Shown here piece by piece: positions 8,445-17,127 of a stretch of DNA of 64,000 bases. Both the position numbers and the translations under genes were made by a program. The notes beneath the pieces are model-generated. The model saw nothing but the letters and a program-made list of their open reading frames with translations, was not told the DNA's origin and did no database searches. Every line of letters begins with the position of its first letter. Position 1 is the stretch's first letter. The DNA comes from Massilia sp. YIM B02769 (GTDB lineage Bacteria; Pseudomonadota; Gammaproteobacteria; Burkholderiales; Burkholderiaceae_D): assembly GCF_030411995.1 (NCBI RefSeq), contig NZ_JASNRC010000001.1, positions 414,447 through 478,446 of the forward strand, given 5' to 3'.

Positions 8445-9320
8445 TTACCAGGAGCGCAGCCAGTCGCGGGTCCAGTTCGACACCTGGTCTTGCCAGGGCC
8501 GGCGCGAGAAGGTGTGGTCGGCCTTGTCGATCTTCTGGCGCGTGAAGCGCGGCGCGGCGAGCAGCTTTTGCCAGGCGCCGGGACGCGATGACAGGTCGGC
8601 GAATTCCTGGGCCGTGAGGTCGGCGCCGCTCAGCACCACCAGCACGCGGCCGCCGAAACGGGTGAGCGCATGCTGCATGCGCTCGGGCAGTGGGGCCGCT
8701 GCCGGCGCGGTTGTACCAGGGCTGACGCCGGCTTCGGCCTGCGGACGCGGCCTGAAGGCCTTGCCCAGGTCTTGCCACAAGCCGCGCACCGAGGCCTTTA
8801 CGTCGAACTGGCCGCTGGCGACCTTTTTCCACAGGCGCGCATCGAACAAACGCGCGCGGTAGTAATGCTTGATGGTGGCGCGCGCCGCGCCTTCCTCGGT
8901 GCGTACCCAGGGATTGAGCAGCACCAGTCCGGCCACGCGCGCATCCTGAGGCGCGTACATGGCGGCGGCCGAGGCGCCGTCGCACAGGCCCCAGAGCACC
9001 ACTTCGCGCATATCCGGCACTTCGAGGAAGAAGCGGTCGATCGCCGCGCGCAGGTCCTGGTCGACATTGTCGAATGAACGCAGCTCGCCCTCGCTGTCGC
9101 CCATGCCGCGGTAATCGAAGCGCATCGCCGGCACGCCGGCGGCGGCCAGGTCGCGCGCCAGCAGGGTGAACTGGCGGTGGCTGCCGGCGCGGTATTGCGG
9201 GCCGCCGACCACGATCAGCACGCCGCGCGGCTGCGGCGTAGTCGTCACGGCGGGCAGGCTGACGATGCCGACCAGCCAGGCGTCGCCGCAGGCGAAGGAA
9301 AGGGCGCGTTCTTCAGGCAT
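8445..9320 (-). CDS. Exosortase A system-associated hydrolase 1 (alpha/beta fold)
   Basis: 291 residues from ATG 9320 (MPEERALSF), which has AAGG 6 bases upstream and overlaps the previous gene by 8 bases; an in-frame ATG at 9338 would add six residues. Family signatures are GGPQYRAGSHRQF, MRFDYRGMGDSEG and the elbow GLCDGASAA, in which Cys replaces the usual Ser nucleophile. This matches the TIGR03100-type family found only in XrtA loci. It presumably handles an acyl or thioester intermediate bound to the neighbouring acyl carrier protein; the substrate is unknown. Confidence 0.88.
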   Translation of the reverse strand: MPEERALSFACGDAWLVGIVSLPAVTTTPQPRGVLIVVGGPQYRAGSHRQFTLLARDLAAAGVPAMRFDYRGMGDSEGELRSFDNVDQDLRAAIDRFFLEVPDMREVVLWGLCDGASAAAMYAPQDARVAGLVLLNPWVRTEEGAARATIKHYYRARLFDARLWKKVASGQFDVKASVRGLWQDLGKAFRPRPQAEAGVSPGTTAPAAAPLPERMQHALTRFGGRVLVVLSGADLTAQEFADLSSRPGAWQKLLAAPRFTRQKIDKADHTFSRRPWQDQVSNWTRDWLRSW

Positions 9321-10164
9321 CGGCGGCCTTGGCTGCATTGTGGGTCAGGGCGGCGTTGCTGGCCGCGATCAGGTTCGGGCAATCGACGGTCTCGGGCGCG
9401 GCCCAGAATTGCGGGCCGGCGGCCAGGTGCACGTTCACGCGGCTGCCCTGCAGGCGCCAGGTCTCGACCACGCGCGCGGCCGCCGGCGGCAAGGGGCGTT
9501 CCGGCGCCGCCACCACTTCGCACCAGTCGATAGTGCAGCGCGGCGCCAGGGCGCGCGCATCGGCGCCGTCGATGCCGTCGGCCAGCGCCGGGCCCAGCGT
9601 GTAGCCGGCGATTTCCAGCGATTCCCCGGCTTTTAACGCTTCGCGCAGGGCGTCGGTGCCGCCGCTGTCGCTGCCGCCGGCCAGCAGTTCGCCCGCCAGT
9701 TTCAGGCGCAGAAACCCGTTCAGGTAGCCCGAGCCGATCGTCACCGGCTGCCACAGCAGGAGGCGTGCCGGCGGCCTTGGCGCGCGCTGGGCGTGGCAGA
9801 CCGCGAGCAGGGCGCCCAGGCGCAGGCCCCACAGGCCGGCGGTGCAGCCGGTCTTGGTTTCGAGCCAGCCGCGCGCTGCCGCGATGTCGCGCAGCCAGCC
9901 ATCCCAGGAGGCGTCGCCGAAGTCGCCGGCGCTGTCGCCGCAGCCGTGCAAATCCAGCAGCAGCACGGCAATGCCTTGCGCGGCAAAGGCGCGTGCCTGC
10001 AGCGCGGCCATGCGCCGCGAACGGTTCATCTCCTCGGCGAACGGGTGCAGGTAGACCAGCGCGCCGCGGCACTCGCCCACGGGGGCGTGATACAGGCAAA
10101 AGCGCGGGCCGTCCGCTGTGTCGAGGAAAAAGGCGTCGGCGGGAGCGTGGCCGGGCGCGCCCAT
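9313..10164 (-). CDS. Exosortase A system-associated hydrolase 2 (alpha/beta fold)
   Basis: 283 residues. YLHPFAEEMNRSRRM and LLDLHGCGDSAGDFGDASW are typical of the TIGR03101-type family. The nucleophile elbow reads GLWGLRLGALL, with Arg where Ser would be, so it is probably not a classical serine hydrolase and may be a non-catalytic partner of hydrolase 1. The start follows directly after the acyl carrier protein stop (TAAATG), and the stop overlaps hydrolase 1. Both are part of one five-gene minus-strand operon. Confidence 0.87.
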   Translation of the reverse strand: MGAPGHAPADAFFLDTADGPRFCLYHAPVGECRGALVYLHPFAEEMNRSRRMAALQARAFAAQGIAVLLLDLHGCGDSAGDFGDASWDGWLRDIAAARGWLETKTGCTAGLWGLRLGALLAVCHAQRAPRPPARLLLWQPVTIGSGYLNGFLRLKLAGELLAGGSDSGGTDALREALKAGESLEIAGYTLGPALADGIDGADARALAPRCTIDWCEVVAAPERPLPPAAARVVETWRLQGSRVNVHLAAGPQFWAAPETVDCPNLIAASNAALTHNAAKAADA

Positions 10165-10413
10165 TTACTGTGCGCGCTCTTCGACGAAGGCGGCCAGGCT
10201 GCCGAGGGTGGCAAAGGTGCTGGCGCTGATGTCGTCGTCGTCGATGGCGATGCCGAAGTGCTCGTCGAGGGCGCCGATCAGGGTGACCACGGCCATCGAG
10301 TCGAGTTCGGGCAGGCTGCCCAGCAGCGGCGAATCGGCGCTGAGGGCCTGGCCGGCGGGGCCGAGGTTCATCACGTCGATCAGGAGGGTTTTGACTTCTT
10401 CAAGGTACTTCAT
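10165..10413 (-). CDS. Acyl carrier protein of the exosortase A accessory module
   Basis: 82 residues with the phosphopantetheine attachment site at Ser39 in ELDSMAVVTL. The acidic second half (IAIDDDDISAS) is usual for acyl carrier proteins. It overlaps the upstream FemAB-like gene by 4 bases (ATGA). Together with the acyl-CoA ligase at 12796 and the hydrolases it suggests that an acyl or aminoacyl group is activated, carried and transferred, probably to the polysaccharide or a lipid. Confidence 0.9.
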   Translation of the reverse strand: MKYLEEVKTLLIDVMNLGPAGQALSADSPLLGSLPELDSMAVVTLIGALDEHFGIAIDDDDISASTFATLGSLAAFVEERAQ

Positions 10414-11468
10414 AAGCTCGTCGTCGGTGAGGGGGCGGGCCGGCTGCGCGTGTTCAACTTCGATTCCAGCATCGTGTGCAGGCGGCGCAGTCCGGGCCAG
10501 CGGTAATAATTAACATGGTACATAGTGCGTACCTCGTCCGTCCAGCGCAGGTGCCATTCCATCACGCGGCCGTAGAACTCGAGGCGGGCAAAGCGGCCGG
10601 CGTCGAACAGGGCGCGGCAGGCTTCCTCGCGCATCAGCAGCGTGGGCGACCAGTTGCTCGGTACGCTCTCGTCGTAGCTGGTCTTCAGGACCACGATGCT
10701 GTCGGCGTCTTCCACGCACAGGTCCATCGCGACCAGCTGTTCGTTGAAATAATACCGGTAAACACCCGCGGCGTTGCGGCCGGCCAGCGCTTCGAGCATG
10801 GCGCGGTAGTAGCGGCCCTGGGCATTCTCGGCGTGCACGGCCGTGCCCTTGCCGGCTTTCCAGCCCGAGCTTTCCAGGCGGCCGTAGTCGGCAACGGCCT
10901 GCGCCATCGCTGCGGGATCGCGGTCGATCTGCAGCCGCGTGGCGATGCCTTCGCGTTCCAGGCGCGCGCGCTGCTTCTTCAAATTGCCGCGCAGGTTCTT
11001 GCCGCGTCCGGCCCAGTAATCGTCGAAGCTGCCGGCCAGCGTCACGCGCGCGGTGTCGATATAGTCGAGGGTGCGCGTGCAGGGGCCGTCGTCCGGGCGC
11101 GGCATCAGGAAGGGGTCCATCTGGGTCAGCGCGACGATCAGCGGAAAGCCGGGCAGGGCGCCGAGCAGGCTGCGCGCCAGCTTTTCCGTGTCCAGGCCGG
11201 GCTGCTGCAGCCACAGGCCGAGCGGCGCCTGCGCCGGCTGCAAGGTGGCCCAGGCCCCGCGCCGGGTCGGGCGCACGATGGCCATGGCGGCTATCGCACC
11301 TTGATTTCGCCAGACCGCCAGCAGGTCATGCTCGCGGCCGAACTGTTCGACCAGCGGCGCCACGAAGTCGACCGCCAGCAGGCTGGTGGCCGGGCCATTC
11401 GCATGCAGGCGTTCCCAGTCGGCGGCATGGCGCGCAAAGTCGCGTGCGGGATAAACGGTCCAGCTCAT
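10410..11468 (-). CDS. FemAB/GNAT-like acyltransferase
   Basis: 352 residues from ATG 11468 (MSWTVYPARDF), overlapping the aminotransferase stop by 4 bases. The middle of the protein has the GNAT/FemAB-like pattern (FDDYWAGRGKNLRGNLKKQRARLERE, LESSGWKAGKGTAV, YYRAMLEALAGR, FNEQLVAMDLC, SNWSPTLLMREEACRALF), as in the Acetyltransf_6 family. It likely forms an amide between an acyl or aminoacyl donor and an amino sugar. The neighbouring carrier protein is a plausible donor and the DegT aminotransferase a plausible source of the amine. The reading frame stays open far upstream inside the aminotransferase, but that part is not protein-like. Confidence 0.8.
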   Translation of the reverse strand: MSWTVYPARDFARHAADWERLHANGPATSLLAVDFVAPLVEQFGREHDLLAVWRNQGAIAAMAIVRPTRRGAWATLQPAQAPLGLWLQQPGLDTEKLARSLLGALPGFPLIVALTQMDPFLMPRPDDGPCTRTLDYIDTARVTLAGSFDDYWAGRGKNLRGNLKKQRARLEREGIATRLQIDRDPAAMAQAVADYGRLESSGWKAGKGTAVHAENAQGRYYRAMLEALAGRNAAGVYRYYFNEQLVAMDLCVEDADSIVVLKTSYDESVPSNWSPTLLMREEACRALFDAGRFARLEFYGRVMEWHLRWTDEVRTMYHVNYYRWPGLRRLHTMLESKLNTRSRPAPSPTTSL

Positions 11469-12664
11469 GCCAGCACCGCCTCCCGCACGGTCGCGACTAG
11501 CCAGTCGACTTCCGTGTCGCGCAGCTCCTGGTGGCAGGGCAGGGACAGCACCTGGCGCGACAGCATGGCGGCGTTCGGGCAGGTGCCGGCATCCATGCCT
11601 TGCCACAGCGGGTAACCGAAACGCGTCAGCGGTACGCCGGCGGCTTTCAGGCGCGCGAACAGGCTTTCCGGGTCGTCGGCCAGCAGGGGATAAACCCAGG
11701 GGCAGGCGCCGTCCGGCAGTTGCGCGTGCAAGGGACGGATGCCGGGCAGGCCGCGCAGGGCCGCGTCCAGGCGCCCGTAGTGGCTGCGGCGCAGCGCCTG
11801 GATGCGCGCCGGCGAGGCCAGGGTCAGCATGCTGCGCGCGAACAGCGAAGATCGCTTGTCGAGCCAGCGCGGGTCGAAATTGAAGCTGCTGTCCGAGGAG
11901 TCCGGCGCCAGCGACCTGGCCGGGGTCTTGCGGCCGCGCTTGAGCATGCCCCAGAGGGCGCTCTTTGCGCGCAGCGGCAGCCACAGGGCGGCCTGCACGC
12001 CCCGCAGGCGGCCGTAGGCAAAGCCGCGCTCCAGCGAATTGAGCAGCGCTTTCGCCTCGAAGCCGGCGCCGGCCGAATGCACCCGCACCTGGTCCAGGCT
12101 GCGGGTTCTGGAGACCAGGGCGCCGCCTTCGTAGATCGGGAAGAACTTCATGCTGCTGGCGATCGCATAGTCGCCCCAGCTGCCCAGCGGCTGGCCGGCA
12201 TGTTCGCCGATAAAGGCGTGGGCGCAGTCCTCGACCAGGGCGATGCCGCGCGCGTCGCACAGGGCGCGGATCGCCTCCATGTCCTGGGGGAAGCCGAAGT
12301 AATGGGTGACCATCACGGCGCGCGTGCGCGCATCGATCTTCGCGGCCAGGTCGTCCAGGTCGACGCGGGCATCCGGGCCGACCCGGTAGAACACCGGCGT
12401 GGCCTCGCGCCACAGCACCGGCGGGATCATCGAGGGGCTGTGGTAGGCCGGCACCAGCACCGTGTCGCCGGCTTGCACGCCGAGTTCGCGCAAGGCCAGG
12501 GCGATGGCCACGCGTCCGCTCGTCACCAGGCGGTGGGCGCCGGCGTCCAGCACGGTGCGCGCCGGGACGTTGGCAGATGCGCTGGCCGCACGCCGGAACG
12601 AGGAGGCGGACAAGACCGGTGCCAGGGGAATCAGCGGACGGGTGGAAGACGGGGATGCGAGCAT
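11465..12664 (-). CDS. DegT/DnrJ/EryC1-type aminotransferase (PLP-dependent)
   Basis: 399 residues from ATG 12664 (MLASPSSTRPL); an in-frame ATG at 12703 is less likely. Fold-type I features are TSGRVAIALALRELGV, GDTVLVPAYHSPSM, VTHYFGFPQDM, VEDCAHAFIGE (PLP-ring Asp) and the lysine in SSMKFFPIYEGGAL. The family makes amino sugars or related amines by transamination. It is the first gene of the five-gene minus operon and is divergent from the acyl-CoA ligase gene, with about 130 bases between starts that should carry both promoters. Confidence 0.85.
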   Translation of the reverse strand: MLASPSSTRPLIPLAPVLSASSFRRAASASANVPARTVLDAGAHRLVTSGRVAIALALRELGVQAGDTVLVPAYHSPSMIPPVLWREATPVFYRVGPDARVDLDDLAAKIDARTRAVMVTHYFGFPQDMEAIRALCDARGIALVEDCAHAFIGEHAGQPLGSWGDYAIASSMKFFPIYEGGALVSRTRSLDQVRVHSAGAGFEAKALLNSLERGFAYGRLRGVQAALWLPLRAKSALWGMLKRGRKTPARSLAPDSSDSSFNFDPRWLDKRSSLFARSMLTLASPARIQALRRSHYGRLDAALRGLPGIRPLHAQLPDGACPWVYPLLADDPESLFARLKAAGVPLTRFGYPLWQGMDAGTCPNAAMLSRQVLSLPCHQELRDTEVDWLVATVREAVLA

Positions 12665-12795
12665 GGGGCCAGTATAAACCCTGTGTTGAAAAATTTGCCA
12701 CAAGACACGAAAACCGTGCTGCGGTCGAAAGCTGCAAGCTGTTAAGATTGCGGGCTGCGCGCCGGTTGCCGGCGCCGCCCACGAACCCGTTTGCC

Positions 12796-14373
12796 ATGGC
12801 TGACCTGATCCACGACTTCATCTTCGATTCCGCGCGCCGCACGCCCGGCGCCGAGGCGCTCGCCCATGGCGCGGTGCGGCTCGACTACGCCGCCCTGGCG
12901 CAGACTGTCGCATCCGCCGCCGGCGCCCTGGTCGCGGCCGGCGTGCAGCCGCGCGAGCGCGTCGCCGTGTTCCTGGAAAAGCGCATCGAGAACGTGGCCG
13001 CCATGTTCGGCGCCTCGCTGGCCGGCGCCGTGTTCGTGCCGGTCAATCCCCAGCTGAAGGCCGAGCAGGTCGCCCACATCCTGGCCGACTGCAATGTGCG
13101 CGTGCTGCTCACCTCCCCCGAGCGCCTGGCGCAGCTGGGCGAGGCGCTGGCTGGCTGCCCGGACCTGCGCACGGTGTTCGTCACCGGCGCCACGGGTTCG
13201 CACGCCACGCTCGACGCGCGTGCCTGGGATGCAGCACAAGTGGCACCGGAACAGGCTGTGCTGGCTGCGCGCCGCGCCATCGACGCCGACATCGCCGCCA
13301 TCCTCTACACTTCGGGCAGCACCGGCAAGCCGAAGGGCGTGGTGCTGTCGCACCGGAACATGGTGGCCGGCGCCCGCAGCGTGGCCAGCTATCTGCATAT
13401 CACGCCGCAGGACCGCCTCCTGTCGGTGCTGCCGCTCAGCTTCGACTATGGCCTGAGCCAATTGACCTGCGCCTTCCTCGCCGGCGCCACGGCGGTGCTG
13501 CTGAACCACCTGTTCGCGAAGGACGTGCTGAAGGCGGTCGTGGAAGAGCGCATCACCGGCCTGGCGGCCGTGCCGCCGCTGTGGTTCCAGCTGTGCGCCT
13601 TGCCCTGGCCGCAGGATTGCACGCTGCGCTATCTGACCAATTCCGGCGGCGCCATGCCGACGACGACAGTGGCCGCCCTGCGCGCCGCCCTGCCGCGCGC
13701 CGAACTGTTCCTGATGTACGGCCTGACCGAAGCCTTCCGCTCGACCTACCTGCCGCCTTCGGAACTCGACCGCCGTCCCGACTCGATGGGCCGCGCGATT
13801 CCGAATGCGCAGGTGCTGGTGGTGCGGCCCGACGGCACGCCTTGCGATCCGCACGAGCCGGGCGAACTGGTGCACCGCGGCGCCCTGGTCTCGCTCGGCT
13901 ACTGGAACGATCCCGTGAAAACCGCCGAGCGTTTCAAGCCGGCCCCTGGGCAGGACCCGGCGCTGCCGCTGACGGAGATGGCCGTCTGGTCCGGCGACAC
14001 CGTGCGCATGGACGAAGAGGGCTATTTGTACTTCATCGGCCGCAGCGACGACATGATCAAGGTGTCCGGCTACCGCGTCAGCCCGAACGAGGTCGAGGAA
14101 GCCGTGTACGCGACCGGCCTGGTAAGCGAGACGGTCGCCTTTGGCGTCCCGCATCCGCAGCTGGGCCAGGCCATCGTGCTGCTGGCGCTGCCCAAGGATG
14201 CGGACCTCAGCGACAAGGCCCTGCTGAAGGAATGCCAGCGCCGCCTGCCGGCCTGGATGGTACCGGCGCATATCGCCTTCGTGAACGACGCCTTCCCGCG
14301 CAACCCGAACGGCAAGATCGACCGCAAGACCCTGCGCATGCAATACCTGACGATGTTTGAAGAGACCCCATGA
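12796..14373 (+). CDS. Acyl-CoA ligase (AMP-forming), exosortase A system-associated
   Basis: 525 residues from ATG 12796 (MADLIHDFIF). Adenylate-forming enzyme motifs are LYTSGSTGKPKGV (A3), SGGAMPT, MYGLTEAFRST (A5), SGDTVRMDEEGYLYFIGR (A7) and NPNGKIDRKTL with the catalytic Lys (A10). This matches the TIGR03098-type family. It would activate a carboxylic acid as an adenylate and load CoA or the acyl carrier protein across the divergent promoter. Its stop overlaps the decarboxylase start by 4 bases. Confidence 0.92.
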   Translation: MADLIHDFIFDSARRTPGAEALAHGAVRLDYAALAQTVASAAGALVAAGVQPRERVAVFLEKRIENVAAMFGASLAGAVFVPVNPQLKAEQVAHILADCNVRVLLTSPERLAQLGEALAGCPDLRTVFVTGATGSHATLDARAWDAAQVAPEQAVLAARRAIDADIAAILYTSGSTGKPKGVVLSHRNMVAGARSVASYLHITPQDRLLSVLPLSFDYGLSQLTCAFLAGATAVLLNHLFAKDVLKAVVEERITGLAAVPPLWFQLCALPWPQDCTLRYLTNSGGAMPTTTVAALRAALPRAELFLMYGLTEAFRSTYLPPSELDRRPDSMGRAIPNAQVLVVRPDGTPCDPHEPGELVHRGALVSLGYWNDPVKTAERFKPAPGQDPALPLTEMAVWSGDTVRMDEEGYLYFIGRSDDMIKVSGYRVSPNEVEEAVYATGLVSETVAFGVPHPQLGQAIVLLALPKDADLSDKALLKECQRRLPAWMVPAHIAFVNDAFPRNPNGKIDRKTLRMQYLTMFEETP

Positions 14374-15605
14374 ACGCCAAGCCCGTCCACGCCGCCCAGA
14401 CCCTGTTCCCCGTGGTCGACGACTGCCTGCAGGTCGGCGGCATCCCGCTCACCCGCCTGGCCCAGCGCGTCGGCAGCACGCCTTTCTATGCCTACGACCG
14501 CCGCCTGTTGAGCGAGCGCGTGGCCCACGTACGCGCCCACCTGCCGCCAGCCGTGGAGCTGCATTTCTCGATGAAGGCGAACCCGATGCCGGCCCTGGTC
14601 CAGCACATGGCGGGCCTGGTCGACGGTATCGACGTGGCCTCCGCCGGCGAACTCAAGGTGGCGCTGGACACCGGCATGGCACCAGGCCGCATCAGCTTTG
14701 CCGGCCCGGGCAAGTCGGACGCGGAACTGACGCGTGCGGTGGCCGCCGGCGCCGTGGTGCACGCCGAATCCGAGCGCGAGATCCGCGCCCTGGCGCGCAT
14801 CGCCAACGAACTCGGCATCGCACCGCTGCTGGTCCTGCGCATCAACCCCGACTTCGAGCTGAAGGGCTCGGGAATGCGCATGGGCGGCGGCGCCAAGCAG
14901 TTCGGCATCGACGCCGAGGAGGCGCCGCGCATGCTGGCGCTGGCGTCCGACCTCGGGCTGAACGTGCTGGGTTTCCACATCTTCAGCGGCTCGCAAAGCC
15001 TGAAGGCCGAGGCCATCATCGAGACCCAGGCCCAGACCCTGCTGCTGGCCGAGCGCCTGGCCCAGGACGCGCGCGATCCGGTGCGCATCCTGAACATCGG
15101 CGGTGGCTTCGGCATTCCGTACTTCCCAGGCGAAGCGGCGCTCGACCTGGCGCCGATCGGCGCCGCGCTGGAAGCCGCCCTGCCGCGCGTGAAAGCCGGG
15201 CTGCCCGATGCCCAGCTCTCGATCGAACTCGGACGCTACCTGGTCGGCGAAGCCGGCGTCTACGTGGCGCGCGTGGTCGACCGCAAGGTCTCGCGCGGCC
15301 AGGTCTTCCTGGTAACCGACGGCGGCCTGCACCACCACCTGGCGGCCTCGGGCAACTTCGGCCAGGTGATCCGCAAGAATTATCCGGTCGCGATCGGCAA
15401 CCGCATGGGCGCGAATGCGGCGCTGGAAACGGCGTCCGTGGTCGGCCCGCTGTGCACGCCGCTCGATGTGCTGGGCGAGCGCATGGAATTGCCGCAGGCC
15501 GAGGTCGGCGACCTGGTGGTGGTGTTCCAGTCGGGCGCCTACGGCCGTTCGGCCAGCCCCCAGGGCTTCCTCAGCCATCCCGAGGTACCGGAAGTCCTGG
15601 TCTGA
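14370..15605 (+). CDS. PLP-dependent decarboxylase, exosortase A system-associated
   Basis: 411 residues of the fold-type III (alanine racemase-like barrel) decarboxylase family, like LysA or ornithine decarboxylase. The Schiff-base Lys lies in HFSMKANPMPALVQHM, HIFSGSQSL is the phosphate-side motif, GGGFGIPYFPGE the glycine loop, and the C-terminal catalytic Cys is in VVGPLCTPLDVL. It corresponds to the TIGR03099-type family of XrtA loci. It probably makes an amine from an amino acid for the neighbouring ligase/carrier system. It is translationally coupled to the ligase. Confidence 0.92.
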   Translation: MNAKPVHAAQTLFPVVDDCLQVGGIPLTRLAQRVGSTPFYAYDRRLLSERVAHVRAHLPPAVELHFSMKANPMPALVQHMAGLVDGIDVASAGELKVALDTGMAPGRISFAGPGKSDAELTRAVAAGAVVHAESEREIRALARIANELGIAPLLVLRINPDFELKGSGMRMGGGAKQFGIDAEEAPRMLALASDLGLNVLGFHIFSGSQSLKAEAIIETQAQTLLLAERLAQDARDPVRILNIGGGFGIPYFPGEAALDLAPIGAALEAALPRVKAGLPDAQLSIELGRYLVGEAGVYVARVVDRKVSRGQVFLVTDGGLHHHLAASGNFGQVIRKNYPVAIGNRMGANAALETASVVGPLCTPLDVLGERMELPQAEVGDLVVVFQSGAYGRSASPQGFLSHPEVPEVLV

Positions 15606-15625
15606 GCGCAGCCTGCGCATCGATG

Positions 15626-15650
15626 CCAATCGTGCGGGCGGCACGGTTGG
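15626..15650 (+). terminator. Hairpin after the ligase-decarboxylase operon
   Basis: CCAATCGTGC, 5-base loop, GCACGGTTGG: a 10-bp stem with one G-T pair, 21 bases after the decarboxylase stop. No strong U-run follows, so efficiency is uncertain. The arm contains the AATCGTGC string also seen in the hairpins at 18199 and 42127. Confidence 0.5.
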
Positions 15651-15762
15651 ATTTGCGATAAAGTAATTGTTGCAGGAATATAAACGAAGATACACTTCAC
15701 CTGCGGCTGCGCATGGCGTCTTGCACTGGACGAACCGGCTGCGGCCACCCAGGAACAAGACC

Positions 15763-16695
15763 ATGCCAGCGCACCAGACTTTCAGCTTCGAATCCCGCCT
15801 CTCCGACCAGTTGCAGCGCGCCCTCGCGCTGTGCGCGGTGCATCTGCCCGATGCGGCCGCGCGCGTGCGCGCCTTCCTCGCGCACTTCGCCAACCCCGCT
15901 CCCCATGCCGGCTTCAAGGCGATACCGCCGGCGGCGCGCGCCATGCACGACGCGGTGGTGGCCGAGCGCGGCGAACAGGCCGGCGCCTCCTTCCTGCTGG
16001 CCGCCGTGCTGATGGGCGTGCGCGATTCCCTGGCCAGCGAGCTGATGGCCCGCCTGCCGCCGCGCGTGCGCCAGCACCAGTTGCGCCAGTTCGCGCGCAT
16101 TGCCAACCACGACGAAGCCTTTTTGCCGTTCTGCCGCCTGTACAGCGACGTCTTCCTGAAGGAGTTCGGCCTGGCCACGCTGCGCCTGTACGCGGGCGCC
16201 TCCAGCGTGATCGACCCGCGCTCGGGCATCGGCCGGTCGATGCTGTGGAAGGGGGGGCTGCTGCAGTTGCCGGGCCGCGCCCTGCTGTTTGCGCGCGCCG
16301 GCGGCTTCAAGCCCTGGTTCGAGATCCACGTGAACCGCCTGTATCAGGACGAGTTCGACGAGGAAGGCCGCAACGAGTGCTACCGCTGCTGCGTCGACCT
16401 GTATGAACTGCACCCGGATGCCCTGGGCATGATCGCCGGCAGCTGGTTCTACGACCCGGTGGTCGAGATCATCAGCCCGCACCTGGCTTACCTGCGCACG
16501 GTGCCGGAGGAGGGCGGCGCGCGCGCGCTGTTCGTCTCGCACGACGAGCAGGCGGTCAAGAACGCCACCGCCACTTCGGAAAAGCGGCGCGCCCTGCAGG
16601 CCGCCGGCCAGTACCGCCCCGCCTCCTGGTCGCTGGTCTGGCCACGGCGCGCGCAAGCCGCCTGGGCGCGCCGCCACCCGGCCGCCAAGGGCTGA
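15763..16695 (+). CDS. Unrecognised cytoplasmic protein of the EPS locus
   Basis: 310 residues from ATG 15763 (MPAHQTFSFES), with AGGA 8 bases upstream. I do not recognise the family. No signal peptide or membrane segment is visible. Striking strings are GRSMLWKGGLLQLPGRALLF, KPWFEIHVNRLY, the Cys pair in NECYRCCVDLYELHPDAL, and AGSWFYDPVVEIISPHLAYL. The SWFYDP...ISPHLAYLR portion looks like a conserved active-site or binding block. The tail is basic and Ala-rich. It sits between the acyl module and a deacetylase, as its own transcription unit. Confidence 0.75.
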   Translation: MPAHQTFSFESRLSDQLQRALALCAVHLPDAAARVRAFLAHFANPAPHAGFKAIPPAARAMHDAVVAERGEQAGASFLLAAVLMGVRDSLASELMARLPPRVRQHQLRQFARIANHDEAFLPFCRLYSDVFLKEFGLATLRLYAGASSVIDPRSGIGRSMLWKGGLLQLPGRALLFARAGGFKPWFEIHVNRLYQDEFDEEGRNECYRCCVDLYELHPDALGMIAGSWFYDPVVEIISPHLAYLRTVPEEGGARALFVSHDEQAVKNATATSEKRRALQAAGQYRPASWSLVWPRRAQAAWARRHPAAKG

Positions 16696-17127
16696 CCGGC
16701 GGCCGCACCCGCGGCCTGCCTCGGTTACTTTTCTCGTCCCTTCTTTATCCGGAACCGTCCGGATGCATACCCCTGCGCGCTCGCCGCAGCGGCCCCGCCA
16801 TGCACGCTTCATAAAAGCAATTTAAATTGTTAAATATAAATTGATGGCACAGTGCAATATCGCAATTTGATTCCTGAATGAAATTTCTTTGATTTCTATA
16901 AGGAAAGCCCGTCAATACGGGCTTCCTGTCATCCATGCTGCATTCAATCGTGCGCAGCAATTGTGAAATCCAAGATAAATTGATCGATATAAATAAAGCA
17001 AGAGGGCCGCAAGCCAGCCGCCGGCGCGTCCGCGGCCAGGGGGCTTGCGCACGCGCGGGGTGTTGCCGTTGCCGCCTCGCTTGTACCCGCCATCGTAGGC
17101 GCAACACTGTCCTGACCAGGCGATTCC
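16696..17127. other. Long intergenic region with two small inverted repeats
   Basis: 432 bases with no convincing gene. At 16747-16764 there is ATCCGGA-ACCG-TCCGGAT, a 7-bp hairpin 52 bases after the previous stop. Positions 16810-16900 are AT-rich. At 16901-16927 AGGAAAGCCCGT and ACGGGCTTCCT face each other over CAAT, with one bulged A. The string CAATCGTGC recurs at 16945. It presumably contains the promoter of the deacetylase gene at 17128, but no clear -35/-10 pair was found. Confidence 0.5.

Noticed and set aside
12577-12795. N-terminal extension of the acyl-CoA ligase
   Set aside because: The open frame extends upstream but overlaps the divergent aminotransferase start, and the AMP-ligase homology begins at MADLIHDF (12796).
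17059-17072. GG-N10-GC pattern as a sigma-54 promoter of the deacetylase gene at 17128
   Set aside because: Only the spacing fits; the -24 element GGTGT differs from GGCAC at several positions, and such hits are expected by chance in GC-rich DNA.
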